From positions 10,646,494 through 10,710,493 of the forward strand of contig NC_064047.1 of assembly GCF_932526225.1 (NCBI RefSeq): 64,000 bases of DNA. The letters are read 5' to 3'. The notes below the pieces were generated by a model, which was not told where the DNA came from, searched no databases, and was given only the letters and a program-made list of their open reading frames with translations. Below are positions 46,131 to 59,220 of the stretch, piece after piece. Numbering within the stretch: position 1 is the first letter of the stretch; each line of letters begins with the position of its first letter. The position numbers and the translations under genes were made by a program. This DNA comes from Nematostella vectensis (lineage: Eukaryota; Cnidaria; Anthozoa; Actiniaria; Edwardsiidae).

Positions 46131-46319
46131 CTGCCCTGAAGAAGATTTTGGTGTATTGTATTCATCCTTCTGGTTCACGAACACGACTATTTGGGTTTTA
46201 TTATTTATCCTCAAAAAGATATAGAAAACTTAAGGTCTGCCATTTCTAAAGATAAAAATATGAAGCTTTATACGACAATTATCCCTAACCCAAACCCTAA
46301 CATTCAGTTAGCCTGACTT

Positions 46320-46640
46320 GTAACAAATGATATGTTTACCTCTGGATTTCCGGATGCTAACCTTAACTATATAAATAAAACGTTGTCGTTTTGAGGGACT
46401 GGTACCGAGGAATCTTATCATTATTTTTTTCAGATACTTTATCCATTGACCAAGGATGGTCACAGTCACTGTTTTTCTCTTCTGATTATAAGTCATAATG
46501 TTTACAAAGCATCTGCTGTACGGCAACCTTTAAAATGATAAGAATCATGCAAGTTTTCCAAATAAGGAATATATTAGTTTCCTTATATGGAAGTGACCGC
46601 GTTTGTCAAAAACGACAACTTTTGGCTAAATTTTCTTTAC
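46320..46640 (-). mobile_element. Second copy of the Penelope-associated sequence
   Basis: About 46383-46640 (CTGGTACCGAGGAATCTTAT, GATGGTCACAGTCACTGTTT, AATGATAAGAATCATGCA, TGACCGCGTTTGTCAAAAACG) matches 12300-12545, the DNA just upstream of the GIY-YIG fragment, in the same orientation. No open frame survives here. A short CCCTAACCCAAACCCTAAC stretch lies beside it at about 46284-46302. Confidence 0.6.
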
Positions 46641-46949
46641 ATGGGTCATGAACCGTTACCAGGCGCGTACCCAGGACTTGCTTGAGTTGGAGGGTGTGCA
46701 CTTTCAATGTTATCACATGGAAAAAATTAGTATTTCACGACCTTTCAATAAAATCAACTCATTTTTGTAGTTTCAAAAAACTTATATCTAACATTGCGAG
46801 CAAGGATAGTCTAGTCTAGTCGGACTTTATCATGAGTTTTATCATGTTGAAGTTTTGAGGAAAACGGCTGAAATGTATCAGATAGAGTGCATTTGACGTC
46901 TGACTTTGAATTTTCAACTGTCTTCTGTCGTCAACGTTCGCGTTGCCGT

Positions 46950-47290
46950 CGTGCCATCAGCCAACAGACACGATACCGTCAGGCAAACGTCATTTACGTC
47001 ACGGTCATGAAATTTTCACGCAACAGTCACGGCACCAGCACGCAACGGTCACTGTATCATCACCCAACGGTCACGGTATCATCACGCAACGGTCACGGTA
47101 TAATCATGCAACGCACGGTCACGTTATCATCACCTAACGGTCACGGCATCATCACGCAACGGTCACGGCGTCATCTCGCAACAGTCACGGCTTCATCACG
47201 CAACGGTCGCGGTATCATCACGCAACGGTCACGGTATCATCACGCAACGGTCACGGCATCATCATCAACGGTCACGGCATCACGCCCCGT
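46950..47290. repeat. 22-bp minisatellite (CACGCAACGGTCACGGTATCAT type)
   Basis: About a dozen degenerate units of CACGCAACGGTCACGG(T/C)ATCAT, with GTCGTG- and GTCATT-type edges. The serine/histidine-rich plus-strand frame through it is a repeat artefact. Confidence 0.9.
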
Positions 47291-47361
47291 CCAGACAGAG
47301 TCGCGCCAAGAAGTCTAAGAAAGATCTCTATCATTTTCCAAAAGATTACTTTTTTTGACAT

Positions 47362-50315
47362 CTAATATATATCTGCTCCAAACCAATAGCTTGTCGTTGA
47401 TTCGTTTGAGGACGTACACCGGAAATTTGTGTTTGTGTTATCATAAAATCCAAAGTTGTCTTGGCTGGGCACGCTACCAGAAGCGGGCGTGAAAGTGCAT
47501 CCAGTTGCTGTGCCGTCATGGTGGAATATCTGGCCATCGAACTGGTAGAACGAAGCTGTGCACGCGCTACAGTTATGACCCATGACGTTGATGTACTCAA
47601 CTTTGCCGCACTTGCTTTTACCATCAAATGTAAACAAATTCAATTCGCTTATCCTCGCCTTCAAGTAATCCCTGTTGTCCAAGGCCATTGTCGCAAAGTT
47701 ACAAGTGACTCTCCAGCGAACAGACGCCCCTTGAAGCGACTCCATTCTTTGTCTCGAAAGTCTGTACGCTTGCCAGTTGGGGTTATCTTCTGCAAGCGGG
47801 TCATCCTTTGGGAAGTAAGATGTAGTGAACTCTTGCTTGGCGCGGTTTGCGTAGCTGAAAGATAGCACCAGTGCCCAGGCTTTCCCGGCCTCTGATGTGA
47901 AGTCGCAGTAGGCTGGGTACCAGTTGTGATGTGTATCTTGGACGTAGTAGAGCCCGTTAAGTTTCGCGCCGTATTTGAAGTGGTCACTGCAGTGCTTGAA
48001 TAGTATCTGGAAAGATATGTTCATAAATATATATTAGTACGATTCATTCATTCATTCTAAGAATTTTTACAGTTTGGTGCGCTTCATAAAGAAGTTTATT
48101 ATCATCATCATCACCATCACCCTATCACCATCACCATCACCCTATCACCATCATTATCATTATCATCATCATCATTGAAATAAGTGCGCAATAAAGCGTT
48201 TTTTCGCCACGCTGGTTGGCTAGTAAGGGCTGTCAGTCACGATGACTTCGATCGCTATTGGTTTTCTACCTGCTGTCAAGGTGGCAACGTTGACGCATGT
48301 CACACTGTGGGACTTTCCTTGAGTCAATTTTAAAAATTCATGACAACTGAAATTTACGGCTAGCACCAAGAAGTAAAAATAGACACAGATAGGGCTGCAC
48401 CCGTAACTCTAGGGAGCGCCAAGAAAAAAGATCTTCCAATGAAAATAAACCCTTCCTAACAAAGAAACTTTCTGGCTGATTTGTGAGTACTATATAAACT
48501 GCCTTTTGTTGTTGTTATTTGGCTGATAAAAGCCGAAGCGCGCGCGAGTTTTGCCTCCCTAAAAGTCACGTGATTTCTTAGTGTGCAAGTCTGCTATTAA
48601 TTATGAAATAACTTTTTATAACTAGAAAGACTACTACTACCCGGCTAGCTGAGCTTTCTTCCTGTTTTTTTTCTATCAGTTAGGTTATCCTGTCGCGTTA
48701 ATTCTCGTTTGTTGACCAGAGATGCGATACGGATAATTCAACTGATAGAAACAGGAAAAGTTTTGCTAGAAGTGTAGTGCTAGAACAGACAAAAGCTATG
48801 CGAAAACTAGGTCTGTGTAGGCGTGGTGGAAACAGGGAATTAAATTAAATTAAAACGAGGGTGATGTGTGATATTTTGCGACACGGTAAAAAAAAAAATG
48901 ACCCCACCAAATGTGGATTATTGGGACATACGACAAAGATACTCGACAAAAAATACATGCATGATTCACTTTCTAACATTCTTCTCCCAAATCATAATGT
49001 TCAACCAATTTCTTTTCTGATTAAAATGTTTAAGTAACGCTGATCAATTTACCGAGTTTTTTCGTCGAAAAATCCGTCGAATAATCGTCGAATAATCTCA
49101 CTTTATAATTACGGGTCAAATATCCTACTGCGCGGTAGTAAGCGCTTATTAAATTAATTTCCTTCTCTCTTTGAGCAGTCCGAAAGTGAGAAAAATCCGA
49201 GCAACGCCAAATTAGCTAGTGGCCTTTTCTGCTGAAATAATCTGAGTGTGATATTGTGGCTTGCTCTATTTATCATTATAGCTTCTTTCATTGTGGGCAA
49301 ACTGCTATAATGTCATTGATTGGCATTAAATCACAGACTCAGCTATCTAAACAGAACGTGTATTAGTCGTATGCAAAATTTTTACAGCGGTGAGGGTTTG
49401 AAACACTTATCGCGGAACCAAATTTACTTTCTATCCAACCTTTCTATCCAGCCACCTGCGACGCCGAAAACCATCATAATTCCCTCATATTTTTTCGTTT
49501 TATTTATTTCTATTTCTATAAGTTTCTTCTGTTATCATTTTTCATGAAGCGTGATTCTTCTTTCGAGGCCGTTTCCCGTTTCCGTTTGTGTTTTCATCAG
49601 AGGCAAAGTTTAAACGTCGAGTCCACTGTTGACTTGTTGAGACTGAACTGAAGAGAACTGAGGCAGGTGCACTTGGTAAAATGACATTTTCTGTGTGTTT
49701 CACACAAAACAACCAAAAGTAATGCAAAAAAAAAAAAAAAAAAATCCAAGAAAAAATAAACATTCTTTTCGGATTTTAAAATGCTATGAGCTTAATTTTT
49801 GAAAGTTTTTAAACTTAAAAGTTGCATTGAGAGACTAGCCCGATTAGGTTAATAAATTATTCAAGTTCAGTAGTCAATCCGTTTTAACGGAAAGTGAAAA
49901 CGTGAAGACTTAAAATATTGGGAAATATTCTTATTATATTCCTATTATGTGCTTCTACCTTTTGCTCCAGTATTTCTGTAAACACTGCTCCTAAGGCGGA
50001 CTTCATTTCCTTCAGATTCTCGCTGTCTGTTCCCGACACTCCGTTACTGTTCAACTCACAAATGCCTGCAGTGTTGATGTAATTGTACGATTTGCAGCGC
50101 GGAAAGAGCTTTAGGCATTCTTGAGCGCATGAGATGAGGCTCTTGGACGACACGGTCTTGATAGCAAAGCCCTCGAGTCTCTTGTCCGGGTAGGCGCTCG
50201 AGGGAATGTTGACACGGTAAACTTGATGCAGGCCTTGCTCTGCTCCTTGCAATGTTGTTATTGTAGGCCAAAGCAGCGTAAAAATGAATATGAGTCTAAA
50301 CTCGAAACCTCGCAT
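47362..50315 (-). CDS. Secreted PAN/apple plus fibrinogen-like protein (skeletal organic matrix protein 5-like)
   Basis: Minus-strand exon 1 (50315-49959) encodes a signal peptide (LIFIFTLLWP core) and a PAN/apple-like domain with its cysteine pattern (SCAQECLKLFPRCKSYNYINTAG then CEL). Donor AAG|GTAGAA joins in phase 0 to exon 2 (48006-47362, acceptor TTTCCAG), which starts CSDHFKYGAKLNGLYYV and YPAYCDFTSEAGKAWALV, the opening of a fibrinogen-related domain, and ends SYWFGADIY plus stop. The joined product is 333 residues. Such PAN/FReD-like proteins are common in anthozoans and are often named after uncharacterised skeletal matrix protein 5; they act outside the cell, in adhesion, matrix or recognition, but the role here is unknown. 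An additional small exon in the 1.95 kb intron cannot be excluded. Confidence 0.75.
48090..48180. repeat. (ATC)n-type microsatellite in intron
   Basis: ATCATCATC, CCATCACCATCACCCTATCA and similar trinucleotide tracts in the intron of the PAN/fibrinogen-like gene. The rest of this intron (48007-49958) holds no recognised feature apart from a 22-base poly-A near 49725-49743. Confidence 0.8.
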
Positions 50316-51090
50316 TTTGTCCGCTTCTTCTTGTCTGACAAGGCTATCTGGGCACTGTTAATAATAGTCGCATCGTTTGCAGTAATTAGCGCGTTATATC
50401 GCTACATTTTGCACCGCCCACCAATGAGTGTGTAAAATCTGCATTTGTGAATATTAACATGTTTAAAAATCCTACTTCATAATTGTGACATACTTCCACT
50501 TGTGTGCACTTGCTGTCGTGAAATATCGTAATCATGTTTGTTTGTTAGTGGATTAACTAGATACCGTAGTTGTTGTGAAATGTAATCAATTTTGTAATCG
50601 GAGATCGGATGTCAGTGCCTGGCACGTAGCAGGCAGAACTGTGAATCGAAGTGATTGTGATATTGTGATTGTGAGAAGTTGATGAAGATCGAGTAAAAAC
50701 CTAAAAAACAGTCCCCAAGATTGTTGAGTCGGCGAAGGGGAAAAGGTGAGGGTTCCCCCGACACTTGCGTGACATACTCCCACTTTCGTGACATACTTTT
50801 CACTTGCGTGAAATTCTTTCCACTTGTGTGACATACTCTCCACTTGCATGACATACTCGCCACTTGCGTGACATGCTTCCCACTTGCGTGACATACTTTC
50901 ACTATAGTAAAAGCGAAACGTATATAAAATGTCATTTCTGACCGGGACATGCGAGTTTTTCGGCTCGCTAACCAACCAATGACAGCGCGAGTAGCTGTAT
51001 GATAAATATCGTATTTCATTATGTAACGCGAAGGTCACACAATCTTCGTTAACCTTTCGAAGTGGACAAGTTAACTCATTACCCAAAGAC
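50316..51090. promoter_or_regulatory. Divergent intergenic region with a 21-bp minisatellite
   Basis: The 775 bp between the start codons of the PAN/fibrinogen-like gene (minus) and the lipase (plus) must hold both upstream regions. At about 50759-50901 are seven degenerate units of CCACTTGCGTGACATACT, which repeat the CGTGACAT word also seen in the 54-bp minisatellite. No TATA box placed. Confidence 0.5.
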
Positions 51091-52631
51091 ATGGCTAAGT
51101 CGTCGCTGTACCAACCATTCTTTGTTGCCCTGGTCTCACTTTGTATTTTGTTCGGGACTTCGACTGTCGATAGCAAAAGTGTTCTTCGAAGAAGGAAAAT
51201 CAAGGAAATCCCAGATGCGCAAAAGAATGTTGTAAGAGAGACACTAAGATTATATGATAACAACATCACTTAGCGAATATTATAATTATGACCAATATCT
51301 GTTGGGAATAGGTTGTTGAAATATTTTATTCTTCTCCGTCAAGCAGAAGAATGGTGTAAAACTTAATTTATGCTTTGAACACTTTAGTGAAAATCATTTT
51401 TTTTTCTGCTAATCATCATAACATTCGCATGGGCTGGCAGGCCAAGATTAATCCTAGTTTAAAGAGCAACACAACTTCTAATAAAGCCCACGTGAAACCA
51501 GAATTTTCTATTAGCTGTGAGTGGACTAATTTACACAGTAGTAGTTAAGATTTTTTTTTCTCTTAAACGCTGCACAAAATCACATGATTTTGTTGATGCG
51601 GTCACGCAATAAGTATTAACACAGGTATCCCATCATGCGTATTTGAATCACCGTTACCTTACGAAGAATAGGTCTTAAGGTTTTGCGGTGATTCGGTTTT
51701 GTCTTAAAATTAGTGTGGTTTTGCGGTTTCTTGAGGCAAAGTGGTTTTTGTTTTTTTTCGCGAAACTCTCAACTGATTTTTTGCGTGCGGTTTTGCGCTT
51801 TTCGTCGCCCCTTGCCCCCGCTCCATAGCATGTGCGAATAAGAAACTATTCGAAACCAAAATCAAAATTAAAAAAAATCTAAAATTATTTTTTTTAGAAG
51901 AATCACAGGTGGCCTAGTGTGTTAGCACGTCAAAGAGCAAGGGAGCACGTGTTCGATTCCCGGTCGGGATCTGATTAGTTTCTTTATGTTTCTCGGCCTT
52001 GATGGTTGAACATAATGTGGACTTCCTAGAAACTTTGTGTTCCTCAATTCCAGGATTTTCTTTCCGCAAAAGATAAATGGACTCCTTTTCTCTCTATTCT
52101 AGTCGCAGCTGATATGGGAGCAAGGCTACTCAGTTCAGGAACATTACGTTCAAACGCGAGATGGCTTTATCCTCAACATGCAGCGAATACCAGACGGACG
52201 TACAGGCAAATTGTCTTTGTCACAGACATCCCAGAAAAGTCCACAGGGTACCCAGAACACACCACAGGAATCCCATGGCAAACCTGTGGTATTTTTACAG
52301 CATGGTATACTTGCAGATGCTACAAATTGGGTGATGGATTCTGCATCTCACAGCCTGGGGTACATTCTTGCGGATAGCGGGTTCGATGTTTGGCTTGGAA
52401 ATGTGAGAGGGAATGATTACTCAAGGAGAAATGTACATTACCAACCAAGTGTTGAGGAATTCTGGGATTGGAGGTGAGGATAGCTGCTGCTTACCGCAAT
52501 GGCTGACGCAACAGCACTTCTTTTTACAGCAAAAGCGATAATATCATGGAATTGCCGATAATATATTATGAGATCGCCGATACAATAATCCTCTCGCTGA
52601 TGATGATGACTATGACGATGACGATGACGAA

Positions 52632-52665
<34 letters not shown>

Positions 52666-55600
52666 GTGACGGTGACGGTGACTATGACGAAGACGACGGT
52701 GTTGGTAGGTGTTGGTGGTTAGTGGTGATGGTCAGGGTCATAATGGTGAAGATGATTACGTTGATGATGACATGGCAAATAGCAAGGCCAGAGAGCATCT
52801 TTGGTTATACAAATTGACAAAGCAATTATTCCCCCTTCTGGTATGATGATATGATGATGGTGGTGATGATGATGGTTATATGATTTGTAGTAATGATGTT
52901 GATAATGATAGTTTCGATTGTGATCGTAATAATGATCTCAAATTATCATAATTGCCAATAGCTAAGGTTGCGCTAATAAGCGTGATAACATTGATGATAG
53001 ACTGATAAAACAATCATGACGTTTGCTGCTAATGTTAATAAATTGGTAGTAACACAGTAGTGGTTACGATAAAAATGGATAATAGAGGTAAGGATAATGA
53101 TGATGATAATGTAATGATGATGGTGATAATGTGATAACGATGAAGATAATTTATTAATGATGATGGCGATAATGTGATGACGATGATGATAATCTGATGA
53201 TGATGATGATAATGTAATCATGACGGCGATAATGTGATAACGATGAAGATAATTCAATGATGATGGCGATAATGTGATGACGATTATGATAATCTGATAA
53301 TGATGGTGATAATTTAATAACGATGATGATATTGTTATGATGATTGTGATAATGTAATTATGATGATAATGTGATGATGATGATTATGATGTAATGATGA
53401 TGATGATAATACGATCACGATGATAATAATGCAGGCAAGTACGCAAGGGGTTGGTCATTTCTGATTAAAAATCTTCAAATACTATGCTTTTTCAATGAAC
53501 ATACCTATGACTGCCCCTCGGCCAATCCTGGGTACGCGGGTGTAACGTGACAATGCTGCTTGTAATGTGACGATAATGATTGCAGTTATCAAGAAATGGC
53601 TGATATAGACCTACCCGTGATGATCGACTATGTGCTACAGACAACAGGACAGTCCCAACTTTTCTACATCGGTCACTCCCAGGGAACTCTGATGGGTTTT
53701 ACAGGTGGGCCCCAACACGCATGCGTGTCCCCCGCAGTTTTTCAGTTATAATATAAGAACTTTGCAAAGAAATAAGTTCAAAAAGATCAGAAAACCTTGC
53801 GTCTGGACGCACTCAACTCACCAGATTGAGGTGATCACGAAGCCCGCTGCCCAGTTTTTTTCTTGTACTAGCGGGCTCAAAGCATTGATTAATGAGCAGC
53901 CCACGGCCAGAAATCGTGTGCCAAGGTAGTTCCAAAATACATCTAAATGTTATCAGTGCAAATGGTAAATGGCAGTTCTAAGCCCGCAAGGTGCTTATGG
54001 GTACTAATAATTTGTAAAAATAAAGTCTACCAATTTCAGGGCCATAAATTTATTACCTATAATTGATAATTGTAAGATTTTACCATATTCTCCAGTTAGC
54101 AGAAATGAGATGAGCCCATTCTTACTTTCGGTCAAAGAACTGTCATTTACCAATCGCCACTTGCTGTTCACCACTGACAAACGTTTTTGGAATGGGACTA
54201 AGCAGGAACGCTGAAACCATCTTGGTAAACAGTTCCATGTGAAGAAATAAAAATCAGTATGAGCATCTTGCAGTAAAGAGCGTGCTCTTATCATTTGTGT
54301 TTGCTGGTAGATAATTTTATCGCCAATAATGGAAATTGATGTTCTGTTTTCCTTAACACTTCTGCTTTCAGGTTTTTCTGATAACACCACTTTGGCCAAA
54401 CAAATAAAACTGTTCATCGCCCTGGCTCCAGTGTACACACTCAAGAACTGCACGGCGCTCGCCCGCGATGCCAACGACATCATCTACCCTTTACTTGAGG
54501 TAAACAGTGCTGTAGCGGGCCTCAAAATATTGGAAGGGCACAATAAAGAAACATTAAGAAAATATTGGAGGCACAGCCACGCCCCTACTGGTTATTTCCT
54601 TATAATTTTCGAAAATATTGGGGGGGGGGGGGCACCTGCCCCAAGTGCCCCATTCCCTTCTACGGCCCTGGTAAAACAGAATCTTATCAACGTTATGCCC
54701 GGTTTCGGATCAGCTGGTTCTCGCCTTTGCACCGTTGGTTTTACTCCGAGTTCTCAAGTTTCCCTGCCTTAACAACAACAAAAAACAAAATCGATTTGGT
54801 AGAGACTCGTTTTCGTAATCCTGCAGTCCAGCTTCATTTATTCCATCTCACAGAAAATCAGCCACCATCTCATAAGCCCCAATCTTTTCTTGTTCTAATC
54901 TATTCCTTTAGTTTCCCCCGCCCCAACGCCCTCATAGGTTTTCCACTATAGGTTTTTCAGGCTGAGAGACCCAACACCTACCTCTGCCCATGCTAGGATC
55001 CAGCCCTTTCTCAGAGACCCAGATCCGCGAACATGCCCCTCCCCAAAACCCATACCCCTCCCTAGAAAAAAATGTTTCTACCATTCATACTTTTATTGGA
55101 TTTCTGTGTTCTGAATTGTTGTCATTATATTTCTGGTCTAGAAGTATTTTTCTAACTACACGTTCGAGTTCTTCGCTGGAGATTTCGTCCGTTGGTTGAC
55201 GGAGATAGGATTATGCGGGAAATGGACAGAAAAGTTGTGTTACGATTTGATGGAAACTGTCGTCGGCTTCGACAGCCCTAACATCAATGAGGTAAAATTT
55301 AAAATAATTCAATTTTTTCTCCGTAAAGTATTTGTTTTCAGGCAAGGGTAGCTCAAAGATAGCATAGTCACATAGTAACAAACTAATCCTATCCATACAA
55401 AGTGAAGGTATATCGTATTATATGAATATGATCATGGACAAGAAGAAGGAACTGATGACTCCATTTAGAGGGGGGGGGGGGGGAGTGAATAGGTTCGCGG
55501 ATCGGCGGATTCGGCCCCGAAATGCTCACGGATTACGGATTTTTATGATTATTTCAGCGGATTGGCGGATTTTGGTAATACGGTACACGGATCTGTCGAC

Positions 55601-56829
55601 AATTTGGGTGCGGATTTCGGATTTTGACTGCTTTGACGGTCCAATTTCGGATTTTAAATGAATTTCGATCGATGCTATTGTTTATCTGTCAAACCATGCG
55701 GATCTAAAAATATCAAACCCTTAAAAGCCTCCCCCAAATCCGCTACTTTCCTATACATTTGTATATACATTTGATTGCTTTTTAATTAATGCCCATTTAT
55801 TAATGCCTATTCCAGACACGGGTCCCGGTGTACGTCTCTCACTTTTTTGAAGGCACATCATTCAAGGACATTGTTCATTTTAGCCAGGTATGACTTCGCC
55901 TTTTCCCCCTTTGCAGGGGCGTAGCCAGGGGGGTGGCCAAAGGGGCCCGGGCCGCCCCTTCTAGCAGCCAAAAATACAGTAAATGTATGAGACATTATCT
56001 AAAATACAGGAGAAAATGCCTTAAAAGAGCCTTTTGGCCCACTCCTGTTGAAAAATTATGGTTGCATTGTGTGCCCAAGCTCCCTTTTTGACTTTATTGA
56101 TATCAAGGTAAACATTTTACTTAAACATAGAAATGAAAAAAAAAGAACTGTCAAAATGGAAGATGTTGTTTTGCCTTGTATTGATGTTTAATTTTTATTA
56201 ATCTCTGATGTTTTTTAAAGTGTTAAATAAGAATATATATTTTGTCCTTTACATGACTAGACCGCGTTTTCATGTTTGACATTTTTTTCTAATGTCATTC
56301 AATGTTTACAGTGATATCAATAGGGCCTTGGTTACCTTTGTATGGATGATAAGAACTGTAAAATACTGTTCAACAAAAGGTAGAGGAAGTTAGCCAAAGC
56401 TCTCAGTTCTTGAAGGAATTTGCTAATTGATTATTTAAATTTTTTCCCCAGATGATGTACCAAAACAGGTGCCAGAAATTTGATTATGGTGAAGCTGGCA
56501 ACATGAAACGTTACAACAAGGTAAAAGAATAACCTTTAGTTCAAATAAGTTTTAAAAAACCTTTAAAAAACCGTATCCTTATCTTTTATTTGTAGACAAC
56601 GCCTCCCCTCTGTCATGTGCAAGATATGCCCACACCCACCGTGCTATTTTATGGTGAGAAAGATGGCCTTGGGGACCCTGTGGATGCACAAGCCCTCAAG
56701 GGCCTAGTACAGAATCTGGTCCACTCTGAGGAAATGAAGGAATGGAATCACTTGGACTTCCTTTATGGAGTTGATGCTTCCAAACTTCTTTACCCAAGAA
56801 TAGTTGATTTGCTAAAGGCTTCATTGTAA
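51091..56829 (+). CDS. Acid lipase (lysosomal/gastric lipase family, AB hydrolase)
   Basis: Eight exons (51091-51231, 52103-52473, 53586-53704, 54372-54499, 55142-55291, 55816-55887, 56452-56520, 56596-56829) with GT-AG borders join into 427 residues, the usual family length (about 400). A signal peptide (FFVALVSLCILFG) is followed by the conserved start SQLIWEQGYSVQEHYV and RDGFIL. The oxyanion region is LQHG. GHSQG (exon 3) carries the nucleophile serine, GEKDGLGDP (exon 8) the acid, and WNHLDF the histidine, so the triad is complete. FDVWLGNVRGN, DLPVMIDYVL and FIALAP are family hallmarks. It should hydrolyse triglycerides or cholesteryl esters in lysosomes or the gut cavity; which of the two I cannot tell. 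Introns contain a SINE head, GAT microsatellites and MITE-like pieces. Confidence 0.92.
51905..51975 (+). mobile_element. tRNA-derived SINE head
   Basis: GTGGCCTAGTGTGTTAGCAC fits a Pol III A box, and 30-odd bases later GTGTTCGATTCCCGG fits a B box. The spacing matches a tRNA, but the stems do not close into a proper cloverleaf, so it is a SINE head or tRNA pseudogene rather than a working tRNA. It lies in lipase intron 1, same strand. Confidence 0.7.
52590..53430. repeat. GATGAC / GATGATAAT microsatellite region in lipase intron 2
   Basis: An ATGACG/ATGACGATGACG tract at 52595-52690, then degenerate GATGATGATAATGTGATGA repeats at about 52845-53430. Minus-strand serine/histidine frames are artefacts. 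Confidence 0.85.
54517..54632. repeat. Dispersed repeat, copy 1 (intron)
   Basis: GTAGCGGGCCTCAAAATATT through GCCACGCCCCTACTGGT and TTCCTTATAATTT matches 57134-57238 in the same orientation. It ends in a run of 12 G in copy 1 only. It lies in lipase intron 4. Confidence 0.75.
55914..56075. mobile_element. MITE family 2, copy 1
   Basis: Begins CAGGGGCGTAGCCAGGGGG and continues CTTCTAGCAGCCAAA, ATGTATGAGACA, AAATACAGGAGAAAATGCC. It shares about 150 bp with 62115-62270. The matching right end (CCTGGCTACGCC) is visible in copy 2 but decayed here. It lies in lipase intron 6. Confidence 0.75.
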
Positions 56830-58050
56830 AATTATATCAGCTTTCTCAGGCATTGATATAATCTGATATCAGTTGAAACACAAAATATGTGACAAGTGGT
56901 TTTGTAGACTATGAAACCCTAAGCAAATGAGATCATCATAAAATCTGTTTTAATCAAAGTGAATTTCAATCCATCTTAGAACAAAAACAGCAAATTATCA
57001 AATAGTACAGGAGAAGTTGTATTTTCTGAGATGATATGTGTTTTGAGTATTCAAAACAAAAACTTTCACTTCCCAAAGCCCTTAAGATTATTGTCAACTT
57101 GGACACTTTGGAAACCTGTTTTAAGCACAGAGCTGTAGCAGGCCTAGAAATATAACTGGGGCACAATACATTAAGAAAATATTGGGGGTATAGCCACACC
57201 CCTACTGGTCATTTCCTGATAATTTAAAAATATATATTGTAAGGGTGGTTAATGCATATACTCTGGTTTACAAATGTGATGTTTCGGGTGTTTTGATTGA
57301 ATCAAACAATCATACAAGCCAGCATCTTAGACATTTGTTGACTTTTCCAGTAATTAAAATATTGAATTTCCATTTAGCTAACCTCTATCAAATGATTTAC
57401 TTGTGGGGTTTCATGGAAGTTTGTTTAATAGTTGTACTGCTTTAGGTCTATTATTTTACTTAATTTTGTATATGTTACAATAAAAAGTAATAATAAATGT
57501 GTACATCTACTTTAAATGACTTTTTATCCGAGGTTGAATCCAGGTGTCAACACTTTTTTTTTTTTCTTTCAGTAATTTATTTTATATCATAAAATTCATA
57601 TCCTTGATTATCCCTTAACAACAGCTCTCCCTTATTTGGACCTGTGCCATTAGAACATGCCAATGCGCATACAGGTACTCATTTGGGATATCACTGATTG
57701 CAGATTTCCAAAGTCGGCAGTCAAGTTACAAGAAAAAAATAAATAAAATAAAACCCATGTTTTTAACTGAATTCAGGAGATGAAAATGTGTGGGCTAACA
57801 TTCTTAGGCAGGCCAGCATGAGCTATTCCTTTTTGTGTTGTGTTATCATGTTATATCATAAAACTGTATGACAGCATTTGGTTATGCTAGGCCCCCATTG
57901 TCTCATTGTTTATATCATTGTTGGCTAGATGTTTTCAATTCGGAAAGCTTTTATCTTTCTTTCTTTTTTTTTTTTGCAGACATATATACAGAAAATATGG
58001 TTTAATTTGATTTTTCAAGCTTGATCTGTTCATTATCTCCTCGAGAATGG
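56830..58050. other. Lipase 3' flank
   Basis: Presumed 3' UTR and intergenic DNA. Contains the second copy of the dispersed repeat (57134-57238: GTAGCAGGCCTAGAAATA, GCCACACCCCTACTGGTC). No other gene recognised. Confidence 0.5.
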
Positions 58051-58460
58051 GTCATACATTCATCCAAATGGCAATTTCACAGGTATTCAATGATGGTTAT
58101 TCAACTCTTCAACTCATATTATGCCACAGGTAAACCATCCAGATATTCAACTTTTCAATACCACAGGTCTCCAACTTTTTTGCTTGTTTTGCCTGAAAAC
58201 GCCACAGTTATCCCAACTTTCCGATGGAATGAATTGATGCCACAGGTGTTACATTCTCCATACAGGTCTTATTGAAAATGCCACACTCATCCCACTCTCT
58301 TGTTGGTTTATCCTACCTATGCCACAGGTATCCCACTCTTGGTTATTCTTTATATGACAGATAACCCAATCTTGGGTCAGCTAGAAAATACCACAGGTAT
58401 CCCACTTTCTTGATGAAGCAGCTAGACTTGGTTGATATGAGTTGTCATACCACAGGGTTA
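58050..58460. repeat. Degenerate minisatellite (CCACAGGTATCCCACT type)
   Basis: The word CCACAGGT(A/T)(T/C)CC(A/C)A(C/A)T recurs at intervals of about 50-65 bp, always followed by T-rich sequence. Old and diverged. Confidence 0.55.
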
Positions 58461-58959
58461 CCAAGCTACTGGTCAGGGGGTGACTGCTTTTCCTTGTCTG
58501 TTCCTAGGGTATTGTCATTGATTTCATCAATGGAAATGTTCTTTTCTTTTATTGCTTTCTACAAAAAAAAATCATGTATAGCAAGTGACTAAACAGCAGA
58601 CACATTCATTGGAGATGCCTCCCCCCTTCACTGCCATCTCTTATTAAAGGATCATCAAATACATACTATCCTTTTTCAACATGATACTGTCTGTGCACCC
58701 CCCTCCCCCTCAGCCAATACTTTGTCTTACCCTCCTTGGAAGGCATAGTCTGCTTAGCAGCCACTTTTAGCATCACACACACCTACCCCACAAGCGACTG
58801 CTGTAAACTGAACCACTTTCCTTTCGCATTGTTCGGTTTTCAATTGAAAATGAAAATATATTTCAGTGTTCAGGGTCTATGTACTGTAAGGTTTATGTAG
58901 AAGTTTTGCAAATACACTTGGTGTGATGACTTCTGCTCTCAATCAAATAAAGCTACTCA

Positions 58960-59115
58960 AACACATTCAGTAAAGCTACTCAAACACAGTCAGTAAAGCA
59001 ACTCGAACACAGTCAGTAAAGCTACTCAAATACAGTCAGTAAAGCTACTCAAACACAGTCAGTAAAGCTACTCGAACACAGTCAGTAAAGCTACTCAAAC
59101 ACAGTCAGTAAAGCA
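58960..59115. repeat. 23-bp minisatellite (AGTAAAGCTACTCAAACACAGTC)
   Basis: About six to seven units, alternating CTCAAACAC, CTCGAACAC and CTCAAATAC; low divergence. Confidence 0.9.
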
Positions 59116-59220
59116 AGGAAAATAAAGAATCTGTCTACAGCTATCACTTTGACAGCCAACTTATGATGGTTGCTCAAAGAAAAAATCTTGAATGTAGATG
59201 CAACACTTTGTGGATGCTCA

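Noticed and set aside
46887-47318. 143-codon serine/histidine-rich plus-strand frame
   Set aside because: A translation of the 22-bp minisatellite.
52973-53257. Histidine/tyrosine-rich minus-strand frame
   Set aside because: GAT/ATC microsatellite artefact in a lipase intron.
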